Below are positions 24,062-37,200 of a DNA stretch of 64,000 nucleotides, in pieces. Position 1 is the first letter of the stretch, and the number at the start of each line of letters is the position of its first letter. The position numbers and the translations under genes were made by a program. Origin of the DNA: Mactromeris polynyma. Lineage: Eukaryota > Mollusca > Bivalvia > Venerida > Mactridae. The stretch covers positions 11,829,553 to 11,893,552 of the forward strand of contig JASFXZ010000009.1 in NCBI GenBank assembly GCA_032209605.1, written 5' to 3'. The notes beneath the pieces were generated by a model that saw only the letters and a program-made list of their open reading frames with translations, made no database searches and was not told where the DNA came from.

Positions 24062-25322
24062 ATGACAACCATACCGGATTTCGTATAAACATGGAAAACG
24101 TGCATCTAAGAGGGTACTGTTCGCTCGTCTCGTTCTGTGACACTGAAGGAAATGGTCGCGAATACGCGATGTCTTAGAGTCAGAGTCTTCAAACTAAGAT
24201 TAGATTAAATTCTAGCTTAATTACGTAATGTTTGATTGTTGTCTTGTGTCTAGGTCAGGCCAATGACAGACGTAATGTGCTGACGCTAGCAATATCTTCG
24301 GTATTGGAGGGAGGGATTCAGATTAGGAGCAGGAATCAACCAATTAAAATCATCCGTCATGTGAGTCAGCTTGTTAGAAGCTGTTTATAATGCAGTGGTT
24401 TTCCAGGGATGTGGGCAAACCCTGAATAACATGCTCATTACATGCTGGTAATATTTTTTGTAAAAATACATTTTATGCTTATGACGGGGCACCTCTATGA
24501 TGTAATGGGACATTTCTACAGGATCTAATAATTGAGGTTATTTTGTGTAATATTGTCCGGAACAGAGGTATAGAAAGACGTATGTATATGCCTACAGAAG
24601 TTGTCTGACTGTTATATTTCCAATTTAACACTATCAGTAATACTGAGACACAGGGAGAGCATAAAAGGGAGATAATCATTTTCTGATGTCGATTGTAGTT
24701 TCATCTTAATATGTGTAATGTATTTTTTATTAAAGGCTGTTTATGATATTTTTCAAAATAAAAAGATAATTTTCCTTTGTTATTATTTACATCAATGATG
24801 TATATGTGCATTTATTACACAAAACTATTGCATTTTCAATATTTGCAAAATTAAGTTTGTGTTATTACGTCACCTTTGTTTATTTTTTCTACATATTCCC
24901 TTCAAACATTTCACATTAATTATTTTGCTAAATATTTTCCCGGCGATTTTGATGCCTTTCATCAACTTTCTCTTGTACTGTCTAGTATTCAAAATTGATC
25001 TGTCATAAACTCATTCAAACACACCTTAAAGTAGTTCAGGGGTTAATGTACCCTTATGTTTTGTCTATCCTCTTTACGCTGAAATACTTGTAGTAAAGGG
25101 ATTTCAGAAGCAAGTTGAGATTTTTGCAATACTGTACCGGGGAATGTCGTTATTTAACGTGACCTGAAGCAATTCTGGCAAGCATAATCAAAGAAAGCTT
25201 TGATCATTTAAGCCTTGGCTGGTAACAGTTGTTCAGACACGTGGGATTCGTGGAAAAACTCGTTATTTATGTATTTGATGTGATGATTACACCCATATCG
25301 ACAGAAAAGTACTTTTACGTGA
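24062..25322. repeat. 1.3-kb dispersed repeat, copy 2 (with 51-bp deletion)
   Basis: The partner of 16382-17691. The main difference is 51 bp present in copy 1 (17512-17562) and absent here. In copy 1 that segment is bounded by two tcaaag hexamers, of which one remains here, so it is a microhomology deletion. Flanks beyond both ends are unrelated between copies. Confidence 0.9.
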
Positions 25323-27380
25323 TGTCGTTATAGGAATGGAGAACTTCATCGTGGTACTCCGTTTGCTGTTAATTTTTCATAAATGATTACCAAAGGGGTA
25401 TTATACTTACGAAATGGAAGAAGGAATACGGTGTTGCCCCTGTCCGTATATCCGACCTTCCGTCCGTGTCAAAATCGTTAAAATATCTTGGCAGATATGA
25501 TAATAACATAAGATGACGTTTTGCGTGCAATAATGGTACCATGTCTTAAAGGTCAACGTCATGTCCGGTTTCCATTTGCACACAAACGCGCATCCGCATA
25601 CGTATCCGCAAATTCAGATAATTGCCCAAAGAGAAAGTAGTAGGGTAGATATCATTTGTCCGCTCCGCATACGCATGCTCAAGCGCGTTTGCTCACGTAT
25701 GAATACGAAAATACGTAGAAATGGAAACTCTTCTTCTGCAGTACGGATGCGAATATAATCAAAGCACAGAAGGTGCTGTGGGACGGTACTAGTGACTCGC
25801 CTCTGTAGCCAAGCTTGCAACTCGTTTGCTTCCGTTATGTAACTAAATAGTTTTATAATAACAAAGTATCTGTAAATATGTCGGATAGTTTACATGCTCT
25901 AGAGATTTTGAAGCCGAAATAAATAAAAATTGTCAGTTATAATAGTAGAGCCTTAAGATTGTAAAACAAGTGAAATGTTTGCCACGATTGTAAATAAGTG
26001 AAAAACAAAAATATCAGACCCTTTATGTAACGTTTGTGGATATTTAATTATAAAATGACAAAATAAATAATATTAGCTCTAAATTAGAGTAAATCAGTAT
26101 GTCCATGCATGAAGTTATGATAACACTAGCTTGCCATAGGTTATGGATTATATTGTTGTGATGGGGTATTCTCTAATTAATTTTCTGCTGTACATAGAGA
26201 GATGACAACGATAGTTTTCGTAGTCGTGCACAACGAGACCATAGCTACTATAAATAGCAATAAAAACAACAATAACAGCAACATCAGTATCACTTGTCAT
26301 CGATTTATATATATCTTTTAAACGCAGTCTGAACTCGAGTACGCTTTTCTATGAGCGTTTGCTTTGCGAATTTACCGCGTTTATAGCGATTATCTGGCAT
26401 TATAAGTCTCGAGAACGCTGCATATCAGTATCAACCCGAAAACAATTGAAGAGTCAAATACGCGTGAATCAATGGAGGTCGCTAAATGCACACTGTTTAA
26501 CCATGCCCATCATGTATACGCTAGCAAATATATAAAATGACGAACACCATACAAGTTAGGTGCCTATTGATGCATCTTAATGTCGGTCCATATTGATGTA
26601 CAGCATTGAAGTCAGGAGCTATGTATGGTCACGGTAACAACTAGATAAAATGACGCACACCATACATAAAAGTCGCGCCCATCCAAACGTAACTCCGCCT
26701 CTCCCATCTATTCTAACATGGTACATTTAATGCAAATATATGCGCAAAAACAACAATCGTTACCGAAATCGTCTTTAAACCCTTTGAATTTGATGAAAAC
26801 AGCTTATTAGTTCATAAACCACTTTAGCGCGTCATTTTTCAACATTTCGTTGTCTTAAATCATTTATGATACTCGTATAACTTCGTTTGGTGAATTTTGG
26901 GACTACTTCGTTGTGAGAACTTCGAATGTGGACGTTTTAGCTGGTTCCCGGCTTTCAGTCTTTTTTGTGTTTTGAAAACGGGAACCAATTGATGTATGCC
27001 TCTCAAATTATCACACTACTATAGTACCTGAGCGGTACTGTCCAAATCGGTGTTATACTCTTAAAAAGAATAAAGTGTAACAAATCTCTGTTGGAATTTG
27101 GTACAAATAATTCCATGTATAAGTGATATGAAATAACTACAAATACATATCAAAATATGGTAAACAGTACGTTCAACCAACACAAAATAAATCTGATTAG
27201 AGGAATAATTCACATTTGCGTAAACAACATCTTCAAATCACATACATATTAATATTATTTTCAAATCATGCGCCAGTATACGTGCGTGCATTGGATAATA
27301 ATGGCGATCATAAAAACTTATAAGCAGATAAAAAACTAAAGATTGTGTAAGGCCGGAGACGGTGACTTGTTTAATTCACC
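25323..27380. other. Intergenic sequence, no gene recognised
   Basis: Includes a 25560-25820 stretch rich in 'cgcatacg/catccgc' motifs that looks like old repeat sequence. No coding exon can be supported. Confidence 0.45.
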
Positions 27381-27382
27381 AA

Positions 27383-27549
27383 TGTGGCAGGGGCGTAGCC
27401 TACACATTTCCCCAGAAAGTCATTCTTATTTGTACCAAATATACGCCAAAACGCACCTCTGACATTCTTTTTCTGGGGGAGCATACGCCCAAACCCCCCC
27501 TACACCTTGGCCTACACATTCATTTCATCCAAGCTACGCCCCTGTGTGG
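27383..27549. mobile_element. 157-bp MITE with CAGGGGCGTAGC termini and 5-bp TSD TGTGG
   Basis: The perfect 12-bp terminal inverted repeat CAGGGGCGTAGC ... GCTACGCCCCTG spans 27388-27544. The direct repeat tgtgg abuts both ends (27383-27387 and 27545-27549). The termini match those of the 5034-5400 element, so this is a smaller derivative of the same family. Confidence 0.88.
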
Positions 27550-27766
27550 GGTGAACTTTTAAGGAGAGATTGAGTTGTTAGAGGGATCGCCACATAAAAA
27601 AGACCATGCCTGATCCCAGATAGACCAGTAAAGCATGTCCACACGTGTTACAGCAATACCAATGTATCTAAGACAATCTAAGAGACCAAACATCATGTCT
27701 GTACATTGTTTTAAATAAAGTCAGGTTTTACTTATGACATGGTGTGGTTTTTATATCGTTATAATA

Positions 27767-27772
27767 TTTATT
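27767..27772 (-). terminator. HGSNAT: Possible HGSNAT polyadenylation signal
   Basis: AATAAA on the minus strand, about 270 nt past the HGSNAT stop. No closer canonical signal was noticed. Confidence 0.4.
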
Positions 27773-28043
27773 AACATGGCTTAGTATAGTGTAATAAAAT
27801 ATCGTGTTTAATACGAGTAGTACATGTATTATATAAAATTGACGCATACATGAATACAATACCAACATAACTGAACTAGATGATGTATTACATTTTAATG
27901 CCTGCACTTGGTTCATGCCTTACAATAATTGAAGATAGTCACAAAATATGTGGCTACTCCAAAGAGGACCATGCACTTGCAACAGCAAGTAGATCTCTTC
28001 CACTAGCGCCACATGGGTACCATACATCTTGTAATGTACAATA

Positions 28044-28219
28044 TTACAAAGCGATGAATATTTTCTTGCAATACAAGACGAAAGCAAGGATCAACCAAAT
28101 GATAACATCCCATACAGCCTTGATCAACAACTTCAAATGGATGTGTTCTATCTCCCAATTGACAGGAAAGAAACGATAGAATATAGCATGGCATAGATAA
28201 ATCACTAGAGGATTCATGC
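28044..28219 (-). CDS. HGSNAT: HGSNAT exon 17 (terminal)
   Basis: Acceptor ttcattttcag|GC. Completes Gly566 and encodes residues 567-623, starting [14 protein letters not shown], with a last membrane span ([13 protein letters not shown]) and the tail KKIFIAL. Confidence 0.95.
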
Positions 28220-31200
28220 CTGAAAATGAAAATAAACTATTAATGTATAATGAACGACAAAGGGCCACATATGTCATAAAGGTAGCTGATTTTATTTTAT
28301 GTGTCATAAATGCTTTACCGATGTAACTCATTTTATCTTAGGTAAGCTTACTATTCCGATAAAAAGTTAATGGGTAATGTCATGTGTAACTTTCCCTGAG
28401 TGATAGTAAGGTAATTGTAAAGTTGGGGTTGCCCTTTCATCCGGTTTAAACGCACAGTGGTGTTTTTGCCTATAACCATTCTAAGGCGATAACCCTATTT
28501 AACATACAGTATAAGTGTTTATTTTCTGCGGGATGTATATTTTGCTTGATGTTTTCAAAGACGATGTATTAGTATATTTCTGCAGAAACTATTTCGGTAT
28601 CATTCATGTCTGTTTCACTTTAGCTTGCGCAATTGTTCACAAGTATGAATCTGTGTTCATACCTCCTGTTTAAGTGGAAGTTAATTGTGTAGATCTATGA
28701 GACATTGCCTACTTGACTTCTTTATAAATATGTATATCTAAATATTTGATTGTCAAATCTATAGTTTAACAAGAAACTTAAATGAACATTTTTGCTGAAG
28801 AATGAATAAACAACAGCGAGGTAACTGATGCCAGCTTGGTAAATACGAAGCATTCGTATCTTAGCAAGTCTCAGATTTCGTTGTGACATAGGAAAAGCAG
28901 CATTGCGTAAACAGGTCGAAAATTTGATTTTTTTGGATTCAGTTGAACAAACCATTAATAAAAAAAACGTAACGGTCAAATACGAGATTTAGATCAACCA
29001 GTAAAGTTACCTGCAAACACAAAAGGTGAGCCTTTCCACCATTTCAGAACATCAATAAAAATATACAAAACTGCAAGCAAGAAATATCCAAAACACGCAG
29101 TGACTAATATGAACGACACGGACCATAAATTCTTGTTCAGTGGGATTATGCCATCATTTTTGGAGACATTGCACAAAGCAGCACCAATCGTACCCTGAAA
29201 AACGATGTACATATCTCAGTGAAACTTGCACTGCAGTGTAGTTCTACATGTATATCAAGAGAAATCGTGAATGACTTAGCTACAACGAACGATGAAACAA
29301 AAGTCGTTTCTCAATTAAACCAGCTTGTCAAACAAAAACAAAATTTCATTGAACAGAACAGAAAAAACGAGATTGCTGTAGAATCACATGAACATCGCAA
29401 GCAGATTGGGATGCTGATCTGCGGGTGACTTTAACATTTGACCTATACTTGGTCGGAAACTGAGCTAATGTAGACTAACACAGACGCTGACTTTAAAGAT
29501 GACGCCGACCAAGCTACGACAATATTCCTATATTAACGTTTTCCTCAACAAAGCGGCATGTCTTTTTATGGTGAATACCTTACGGCAGGGTGTTAGAAAA
29601 AGAACCATAAGTAAATGTAGGACTTACAGTGAGTACGGACCAGAAGGCTAGCCTTATTAGACGCCCAAAGTGTCCATCATAGCAAACAAATATGCGACCA
29701 GCCTGAAACGTGGAATTGTATATCTATTAATATCAAACTGAATAATGTAATAATAATTTAATTTAAAAGTTTTAATATTAATATTTCGATGATATAAGTC
29801 GTATTTAAACAAGTAAACTTTTGTATTACAAAAAGTATAAATATATGCTGCAAAAGTGTATTTTGTAATATTTGTCAATGCCCATTCTACGTGATGAAAA
29901 AGACTAACATGACCAATTATATCTTATTCAACATAGAATTAGGTAAGTTGTCGATTTGAACAAAGATGAGTTATATGTGAAATGTGAGCAATGTTTTATT
30001 TGAGGTTTCTTATATTGATTTACCTGTAAACCAAGAAAACAAAGGAACGCCGATGTCAGCGTTCCAAGAATTCCTTCCGGGTCATATGACACTTTGGTTT
30101 GGTATATAGCCTGCAATAGAAAATGTTTATTATTCGATAAAACATTTGACACCATTCTGTACCACTACAAACGAAACATACTAAGCATTAATCTATCTCT
30201 AAAATGATTTTATACCAGTAATAGCATCAACAATAATTTGATGAATACTACAATTTGAATTCATTGCTGCAAGTAAATATAGCCCTACATTTTTCTTCTA
30301 AATTTCTTAAATGAGATGTTAGAACGACATAAAGCGTCCTTAACTTGAATACTCCACTCGAAGAATGTTGATCAATTAAAATATATGGAGACCGATCAAA
30401 CAAAAGGTTATGTGTAGTATCAAGGGTAGTCACGTGATCTACGGGTAGTTATATGGGTGTATATATACATACTTTTGGTGTTGGGTTGCCGTAAATATGA
30501 TTGTCTCCGAGCACAACACGATCTATATACCCTGCTGCCCCACCTGTACAATTCTCATACTTCTTACTGTCATGTAGACCACCGGGTCCGATATAACCAC
30601 TGTAATCATAAACAAGGAAAACTATTCAATAATTAGTCCTACATCTGATAAACAAGTATAACTATTCGACGAACAGTCCTACACCTGATAAACAAGGAAA
30701 ACTACTCGACAAACAGTCTTACACCTGAAAAACAAGTATAACTATTCGACAAACAGTCCTACATCTGATAAACAAGTATAACTATTCGACGAACAGTCCT
30801 ACACCTGATAAACAAGTATAACTATTTGACAAACAGTCCTACACCTAATAAACAAGTATAACTATTCGACAAACAGTACTACACCTAATAAACAAGTATA
30901 ACTATTCGACGAACAGTACTACACTGATAAACAAGTATAACTATTCGACGAACATTACTACACTGATAAACAAGTATAACTATTCGACGAACAGTTCTAC
31001 ACTGATAAACAAGTATAACTATTTGAAAAACAGTCCTACACTGATAAACAAGTATAACTATTTGACAAACAGTACTACACTGATAAACAAGTATAACTAT
31101 TCGACAAATAGTCCTACACTGATAAACAAGTATAACTATTTGACAAACAGTACTACACCTGATAAACAAGTATAACTATTTGACAAACAGTACTACACTG

Positions 31201-34200
31201 ATAAACAAGTATAACTATTTGACAAACAGTCATACACTGATAAACAAGTATAACTATTCGACGAACAGTCCTACACCTGATAAACAAGTATAACTATTTG
31301 ACAAACAGTAATACACTGATAAACAAGTACATGTATAACTATTCGACAAACAGTACTACACTGATAAACAAGTATAACTATTTGACAAACAGTACTACAC
31401 CTGATAAACAAGTATAACTATTTGACAAACAGTACTACACTGATAAACAAGTATAACTATTCGACGAACAGTCCTACACCTGATAAACAAGTATAACTAT
31501 TTGACAAACAGTACTACACTGATAAACAAGTACATGTATAACTATTCGACAAACAGTACTTCACTGATAAACAAGTATAACTATTTGACAAACAGTACTA
31601 CACCTGATAAACAAGTATAACTATTCGACAAACAGTCCTACACCTGATAAACAAATTCTTTCTTGGTCAACTATGACATGACTGCATTACGTATGTATAC
31701 TATTATCATGTACATCGTTTATAAGCGTGTATAAGTTGTATGTGTACCAATGCAATTAAGAGACGACCGTTGTTGCTCTTGTTGTCTTTGTTTGCGACTT
31801 CCTCTACTCGAAAGTTACTGACGCCAATTATATTTAAAGAGATCACATGTGTTCGTCCTCATCGTATATAAGGATCAGGGACATAACAATTTCAGAAAAA
31901 AAACAATCAGTTTTGAAATTTTGAATAAATGCTCACGTTGGACAACCAGGTACTGGTAGAGCAAACGTTAATGCGAGGTAGACAGCCAGGATAACAAGGG
32001 AGGCAATCCATTCTGGTAACAATGAAACCACATCTCGTAACCAAAACCAAGGCTTCTTCTGGATAAAAGAACATAATATATGCAGTAAAACTTTAATAAT
32101 AAGACCAACCTTGGGACCCTATATAATGGTCTTAATATTGAGGTTGCAAATAGAGCAAAACAGTGAAAATGGACTAGAAAATTGTGTTCTTAATTTTGAG
32201 GTGGTCTTATCATTAAGGTGGTCTTTAGTGAGGTTTTACTGTATACCGGTCAAAGGTTCTGACCCGCCAGTACTATTGGCATAATTTCTTAAATTGTACA
32301 GTTGTTTTTGATGACAGTTAGGTATAACAATAATGTTTAATAACCTTCTCAAAATAAAGATGTTATTATTATTTTATTTTTTTTATACAAATTAATTAAA
32401 AAAAGCAGATGTCAACCTGCACAAATTTAACTTCATCAGTAAAGATCACTCAGTCATAATGTAGAAAATATTCACAAAATACGAAATGGCGGATTAGACG
32501 TTTTGGTCAGTATATGTCTAGTCTAACAAGAAAAAACACAAAATGATTCAGATGTTTACAAATGTCACAGCTACAATTCTACGACAAGACCACATGGCAA
32601 TCCAGTAAATACCGTTATAACATGGCAACCAGTCCTTTTCCACATAACGGTGTAAAATTCGACATTCTAAGCATAAACGTAGATTATTTCAGAACTACAG
32701 ACAAGAATATTGTTAAATTTTCTTCCTTGGAAATTCTTTCAGAATGAATTGTATGTTGTTATCTAAATATAAGAAGAAAGGGAGGGGTTGTGTACAGTAA
32801 GAGGTGTGTGTTTCATTAACCCTTCAGGTAATCGTAGTAGCCTAACTTCTGATCCGAAGGTCATGAACTCGAGCCCAGTGTTGAGTAGGGTTTGATCATG
32901 GGCTTATCAGTCCCTTAGTTTGGCGCGAGTATTGAATAGTAAACGAAGAAGCAGTCATGGAGAGGGGGCAATATAAGTTGGACGAACCGGTTGCAACACC
33001 GACGTACAATAAATACGTTTAAACTAACATATCAAACACATCTCACCATCCCTATGACTTTATTCCTAGCAAAGATTGTTTCTAGAAGCGCTACCACTAG
33101 ATAACAGAGACTTAGTCGTTGTAAAACACCAGGTATCCGTAAATGTTCCAAGTTCACAGCTGAAATATGAACAGTAAACGTATCACGTCTAAACACAGGA
33201 GACAACTTAGAATCATAAATGAAAGAAAGAAGTGAGTTGTGTCTCTTGCTTTATCTGATACATGTATACATGTACACCGTTTGCTTGCGATAATATCATT
33301 ATTCCTATTTGAACCACAAACGAGTCTGCTTCATGGAAAATCCAGAACCAGAGTCTTAGAAGGAGGTACGGATGTGACCTGTTTATTGGTCAATGATCAT
33401 GTGTTGCTTCAAAATATGAAGTACATCAGTTTGTTTAATATTTACCACGTACAGTGTAAAGCCGTTAATCTGTTATTGTAAAAACATTCATCAAACATCA
33501 TGTGGCGTAGTCCCGTCTCGTCGTTAGCGTTCTCATCGTTGTAGTACCTTAAGGACTAATCATACTACAAGAACCACGAACAGCCATTTACGTTTACATG
33601 ATTATAACTTTATTTAGCATAGTACTCAAGACAACAGTAGCGTACAGTTCCGAGCCTAAAACCTTTCTCCCCAAACATACAGAATACAGCAGATATTATC
33701 ACGTTCAGTTCACACACCAAGGATCAATCCTCATTCATCAATGTCAACAAGTAGGTCACAGTAAATATGCATCAAGGTACTTAAGTTGCACATTAACAAG
33801 TGCAACGCCCGTAACTAGAGTTCATTCTGGGAATATTATATGGATACACACATGTATGGTTGACATTTACAATATATCTCTGCCACGTGATTAGGTTACT
33901 GTAGCATGATGACCCTTAGGCCATAGTAACTGTGACAACATAATATCACCTGGTCTGCTGAATTCTGTGTTCACATATTTTATTATACATTATACAATGT
34001 TCACTACTGTAATATAATAAAGACATATTTAAATGATTAAATCTTTGTTTTGTGTGTATGACTACACCACAATCACAGACTAAACCCAGAATACAACCAA
34101 GTGAATCCTCAATAATAAGAGCATAATTGGTTTTGTAGAAAATCGGTCTTATTAGCAAGGTGGACTGAATATCGAGTTAGAACAGGGAACAAAACGGGTG

Positions 34201-37200
34201 CATCATTAGACGATACTGTTAATGTGGCGGTCTTAATTACGAGGTAGTCTTCCAGTGAAGTTTTACTGTAATCAAGTACTGTAGGACAATGGAAATGTAA
34301 ACAAAATAATATCGCTGAGCACTATGGAATTTACAACCTCTTCAGTAAGTGACGTCATTTGAAGAAAACGCAACATGTGATGACACTATTTGAAAGCAGG
34401 AAACAACATTTACTCCATATGGTCACTTTGTTTTCATATTGCCATATGGGGAAACTATTGCTTACTGTCAGTTCATGGTGACGTCCTATGTGACTTTTTT
34501 CTGGAAATGACGTCACTTAAAGAAGGGGTTGGAAATCGTACAGCGGGAGCTCATATTATCATTTTAACACACGCACATGATATTTATAATGATGTAATGC
34601 TACCTTCTGTGTTTACTTACGGCCCCAATTTGTGTTGAGAATGATTCCAAATACAAACAGTAGACACGACCTTTTAATCACCTTCCAGAAAATCCAACCA
34701 CGTGATTTTCCTCCTTTTAACATACTCTTAAATGAATAATTCATTGATGTTCCCATGATAAACACGAACCTTCATAAAAACAAAAGAAAAAGAAGAACAT
34801 TCTAACTATCGTTGGTACCACCAATGATTTAACTCTCAATGTTATGTTATCAAACAAAGGTAATTCTTCAGCACATTCTTGGGTTTTGTTGGCTTTTTTG
34901 TGCTTAAATTAATTAAATATAAAATAAGAACGACTATAATTATGCAACTTTTTTCAATTACAACATCACAATGAGACGCGGTGGGCGACGGATAGAGCGT
35001 CTGGCTCCTTCTCCGAAGACCGTGAGTGCGACCACAGTGATGAACGGGGTTTTATCACGAAATTCACAATCCCAAAATTTGACAGGAGTACTGGTTCGTA
35101 GCCAGGAAGAATTCATCGAGAGTGATTAGTATACGTTGTAGCCTAAGGACTAGTTTCACAATCAATGTAAAGTTAATAAGTTTTACAAGAAGACAGATAA
35201 TAAATAAGTAAAATAGTAGTTCATTATCTCAGATTTCGGGGCGTTCGTGAAAATATTTTGAGATACAATGTATTGAACGTTCGACAGTTACAGAATGAGT
35301 GTGTACTAGTTACCATGGAAACACAAGATCTGCAACCGTGAGTCCATTCCATGGTGGATGATCGAAGAACCAGTATCCACCACCACCATAGTTCACAAAT
35401 ATCATCACCAATAGACTTAATCTACAAACATTGTAAGTATAGTACATATGTATAATCCCCCCAAACATAGTTTCTGATGCAGCGGTAGCTTGTTCAAACT
35501 TCAGCGCATTGTTATAATATGATAAGTAAATAAATTGTGCTTACTGGCTGAACAATTTGTAGCTTCAAAAATTCTTAGTGAAAATAATGTGTTATACAGA
35601 AACCAGGGACATTCGTATGCTTTCTTGAGAACTGACCATTCCATCGTGTCACTTTTTCTACAGTAGTCAGTGCAAAAATAAATACGAATGACTTATTTCT
35701 TACCATGAGAAGTAAAGCAAATACATAATACTCAATTAAAATTCATCCTCAGACTAACACCGCAAGCATTCTATCAATATCCATTAGAATCACAGAGTAT
35801 CAACAATTTAAACGCACTCACTACAATTTCTTAAAAAAAATGAGCATGAGTGAATTTTGTGTTTCTTTTGTACTAAAAACTGAAGGCTGAGGGGGGGGGG
35901 GGGGGTTATAAGCAAATTCGCCCGAACATATCAGTTGTTTGACACTGTACTTTAAGTAGTATTCTAATGACAAAGACAATGCCATATTAGCACTGAAATA
36001 TAGCATGAAAATGCATCATTTGCCTCCTATTTTTTGACACCCCTCCAACACCTACACCTACGCTACCGTTTCGCACATACGATTGGTCACAATTGGCGTA
36101 CACTTCAAAATCGTCGAGGTGCGCCTCTGACATTCAAATATTATTTAAGTCCTCTCCCTATCATAGATGAATGGGAATATGCAATATAATATAATATATA
36201 GTATTGTCGGGCAACAAATGTACTATTTATTTGTATCCGTAGCAACAGAACGCCGCGCAATCGGGCAAGACCGAAAATTAATTGGCATGAAAAATACATA
36301 TCATCTTCCCAAGTCACATCAATGTCGTATTTACCCTCTGAATGTATCCAGTGAATGTAACCGTGCGCGTTTGGTATGAGTTGTCACAGGAACATTCACT
36401 TCAGGTTGTTCAGACGATGACGTCATCTGCTGTAAAAATAAAAAAGATAAGTGCACTCTTCTAAATGTATTTTTAAAATATACAAATATATCGCAACATA
36501 GCATATACTTATTTCAAAACTTGTATACGGTTACACATGCATATTCCACACGAACACCCTGCACCAAAACTCCGCACTAACATTCTGCATCAACACTCCA
36601 CATTAAAAGTCAGCACCAAAACTCCGCACCAATATTCTGCAACGTCACTCTGCAACAACACTTGAACAAACACTACACAACAACACGTGTACAAACACTA
36701 CACACCAACACGTGTACAAACACTACACAACAACACGTGTACAAACACTACACACCAACACTGGTACAAACACTACACACCAACACTTGTACAAACACTA
36801 CACACCAACACTTGTACAAACACTACACACCAACACTTGTACAAACACTACACACCAACACTTGTACAAACACTACACACCAACACTTGTACAAACACTA
36901 CACAACAACACTTGTACAAACACTACACACTAACACTTGTACAAACACTACACACCAACACTTGTACAAACACTACACACCAACACTTGTACAAACACTA
37001 CACACCAACACTTGTACAAACACTACACACCAACACTTGTACAAACACTACACACCAACACTTGTACAAACACTACACACCAACACTTGTACAAACACTA
37101 CACACTAACACTTGTACAAACACTACACAACAACACGTGTACAAACACTACACACCAACACTTGTACAAACACTACACACCAACACTTGTACAAACACTA

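Noticed and set aside
16382..25322. LTR retrotransposon with two 1.3-kb LTRs
   Set aside because: The 6.4-kb interior holds a host-type glycosyltransferase and no gag, protease, reverse transcriptase or integrase motifs. No primer-binding site or matching target duplication was found.
30612..31655. CRISPR-like array
   Set aside because: Units are head-to-tail without unique spacers in a eukaryotic intron. The same holds for every array here.
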